A stretch of 64,000 nt of DNA, taken from assembly GCF_900141905.1 (NCBI RefSeq), contig NZ_FQZF01000005.1, positions 62,001 to 126,000 on the forward strand. The letters run 5' to 3'. This DNA is from Muricoccus roseus. GTDB taxonomy: Bacteria > Pseudomonadota > Alphaproteobacteria > Acetobacterales > Acetobacteraceae. Under the pieces are notes generated by a model. It was not told the DNA's origin, did no database searches, and saw only the letters and a program-made list of their open reading frames with translations. This document shows, piece after piece, positions 62,663 through 64,000 of the stretch (position 1 is its first letter; each line of letters begins with the position of its first letter). The translations under genes were made by a program, and so were the position numbers.

Positions 62663-63362
62663 CGGCGGCCAGCACATAGCCGCCGCCCCGCACGGTCTTG
62701 ATCAGGCTGGGATTGCGCCCGTCATCCTCCAGCTTGCGGCGAAGGCGCGAGACCGCGACGTCGATCGCCCGGTCGAAGGGCCCGGCCTGGCGGCCGCGCA
62801 GCAGGTCCATCAGCATGTCGCGCGTCAGCACGCGGTTCGGCCGCTCCACCAGCACGGTCAGCAGCTCGTATTCGCCGCCGGTCAGCGAAACCTCGGCGCC
62901 ATCCGGGTTCAGCAGGCGCCGCCGCTGCGGCTCCAGCGTCCAGCCGCCGAAGCGGATGGCGGAGGGCAGCGGGTCCCGCCGCGCGCCCTCGCCATGGGCC
63001 CGCCGCATCACCGCGCGAATCCGCGCCAACAGCTCCCGCGGGTTGAACGGCTTGGCGACATAGTCGTCCGCGCCCAGCTCCAGCCCGACGATCCGGTCCG
63101 TCTCCTCCCCCATGGCGGTGAGCATGACGATCGGCACGTCCGACTGGCCCCTGAGCCAGCGGGCGAAGTCCAGGCCGGACTCCCCCGGCATCATCAGGTC
63201 CAGCACCACGATGTGATAGCGCCCCAGGGGCCAGGCGCGCCGCGCCTCCCGGGCCTCGCGGGCCGTGGTCACGCGGAAGCCCTGCTTCTCCAGGAAGCGG
63301 GCCAGAAGCTCACGGATCTCACGGTCATCATCGACGACCAGGATGTGCGGGGCGGGTTCCAT
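62643..63362 (-). CDS. OmpR-family response regulator
   Basis: The 239-residue product has a receiver domain (ILVVDDDREIRELLARFLEK, phospho-acceptor Asp in IVVLDLMMPGESG, Thr in MLTAMGE, Lys in DYVAKPFNPRE) and a winged-helix DNA-binding domain (LTGGEYELLTVLVERPNRV, RAIDVAVSRLRRKLEDDG, IKTVRGGGYVLA). It is the first gene of a two-gene operon with its kinase. Two TGTTACA heptamers lie in the upstream region, one directly before its own start, suggesting autoregulation. Confidence 0.94.
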   Translation of the reverse strand: MEPAPHILVVDDDREIRELLARFLEKQGFRVTTAREAREARRAWPLGRYHIVVLDLMMPGESGLDFARWLRGQSDVPIVMLTAMGEETDRIVGLELGADDYVAKPFNPRELLARIRAVMRRAHGEGARRDPLPSAIRFGGWTLEPQRRRLLNPDGAEVSLTGGEYELLTVLVERPNRVLTRDMLMDLLRGRQAGPFDRAIDVAVSRLRRKLEDDGRNPSLIKTVRGGGYVLAADVERAT

Positions 63363-63366
63363 ACCC

Positions 63367-63413
63367 TGTTACATAGCGCGGACGCGGCCCCTGTCGCCCC
63401 GGTCGTTGTTACA
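63367..63413. promoter_or_regulatory. Two TGTTACA heptamers 40 bp apart upstream of the two-component operon
   Basis: TGTTACA occurs at 63367-63373 and 63407-63413 in the otherwise GC-rich gap before the response regulator gene. OmpR-family proteins usually bind direct repeats of hexa- to heptamers. The proximal copy lies five bases from the start codon and would block initiation if bound. The distance of 40 bp is four helical turns. Confidence 0.5.
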
Positions 63414-63616
63414 ATCCATGTCGGAACGGCTTCCCGTTGCCGGCTGTTTCACCCGCCCTTCCCCGCCGCCTGGAAATCCGCCCGACAGGTCCCAACTGGA
63501 GGGGAACGGCGCGACCCTTCCCCCCAGATCCCGGGGCCGCGCCGCGAAAACGACGGCGGGCGGAACCGCATTCCCCCCTTGTCGCGGCCCCCGCCGCCGT
63601 TCACCACCCTTCCCGA

Positions 63617-64000
63617 TGCTGAACCCGCCGGAATGGGCCGAACGCGGCCTCGCCGCCCTCGCCATGGCCGACCCGGCGCTGCACGGCGCTATCGCGCGCT
63701 GCGGCCCCCTGCCCTGGCGCCGTCGCCCCCGCGGCTTCCCCGGCCTGCTCCGTGCCGTCTGCGGCCAGCAGATCAGCAACCGCGCCGCCGGGGCCATCTG
63801 GTCGCGGCTGCAGGCCCTGCCCGGCGCGCTGGAGCCTGCGGGGCTCCTCGCGCTCGACGACGCCGCACTCTGCGGCCAGGCCGGCCTGTCCCGCCCCAAG
63901 GCAGCCCATGCCCGAAGCCTCGCCACCGCCATTACGGAGGGCCGGCTCCGGCTGGAGGAGCTGCCCGGCATGACGGATGAGGAGGCGATCGCGCATCTCT
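63617..64000 (+). CDS. DNA-3-methyladenine glycosylase II (AlkA-like), 3'-truncated by window edge
   Basis: 128 codons are visible and the frame stays open to the window end. The product belongs to the HhH-GPD superfamily of base-excision repair glycosylases: GFPGLLRAVCGQQISNRAAG and the helix LCGQAGLSRPKAAHARSLA match the AlkA/MAG pattern. The helix-hairpin-helix begins in LEELPGMTDEEAIAHL. The catalytic Asp would lie beyond the end of the window. The ATG at 63617 is the first one in frame that allows the full N-terminal domain. It is divergent from the two-component operon with a 254-bp gap. Confidence 0.85.

Overview
The window is a 64 kb chromosomal segment of very GC-rich DNA (roughly 70% GC by eye, strong G/C preference at third codon positions). 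It is densely packed with single genes and short operons and has no rRNA, tRNA, IS element, prophage or CRISPR that I can see. Gene content (alpha-type NADP isocitrate dehydrogenase, GlnE, LpxB, MinCDE, TRAP and polyamine-type ABC transporters, many Tat leaders, a 2-aminobenzoyl-CoA type cluster) fits an alphaproteobacterium. The overall style suggests Acetobacteraceae such as Roseomonas or a relative; the genus is an inference.

Layout. 1-1056: 3' part of a cystathionine beta-lyase. 1386-4784 (minus): NTP/NDP-exchange-type transporter, Tat-exported aldo/keto reductase, small secreted protein, Fur/Zur-type regulator. 4854-7347 (plus): hisI, a bacterial GPP34 (GOLPH3-like) gene and lpxB. 7420-8854 (minus): two neighbouring DUF2382 stress proteins. 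8986-17160: divergent aromatic-CoA catabolic locus. A monooxygenase/old-yellow-enzyme fusion lies on the minus strand. A seven-gene plus-strand operon (SDR, MarR, enoyl-CoA hydratase, acyl-CoA dehydrogenase, CoA ligase, thioesterase, RidA) has every junction overlapping by one or four bases. 17497-22862: cytochrome b561, a Zn-ribbon mini-protein, icd, DUF599, an unusual CDF-like protein and an MHS-type MFS transporter. 22947-26699: HxT-motif small protein, HAD phosphatase, prfC, Bcr/CflA exporter. 26848-32144: a possibly iron-regulated orphan, murein enzymes (YcbK and L,D-transpeptidase operon), a methyltransferase-like protein and DUF1028. 32169-36594 (minus): GGDEF-EAL protein and minCDE. 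36740-47795: thioesterase, then a seven-gene minus-strand polyamine-type ABC uptake and catabolic operon ending in ggt, divergent from a PuuB-like FAD amine oxidase plus amidohydrolase. 47860-54529: AhpC-type peroxiredoxin, TRAP transporter, AsmA/DUF3971 giant protein. 54547-60915: glnE-bcp operon, MFS, secreted protein, TauE/SafE. 61271-63362 (minus): OmpR/EnvZ-type two-component system. 63617-end: 5' part of a DNA-3-methyladenine glycosylase II.

The most striking non-coding signal is a family of five intergenic repeats of about 230-260 bp (1084-1342, 17174-17403, 37187-37430, 59337-59580, 60983-61241). Each is a string of near-perfect hairpins. Three stem pairs vary by compensatory substitution between copies. 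Two size classes differ by one extra hairpin, and the same end of the element always lies 6-43 bp past a stop codon. These five copies also occupy essentially every gap longer than 300 bp in the window. They look like a structured, dispersed 3'-end element rather than random intergenic DNA.
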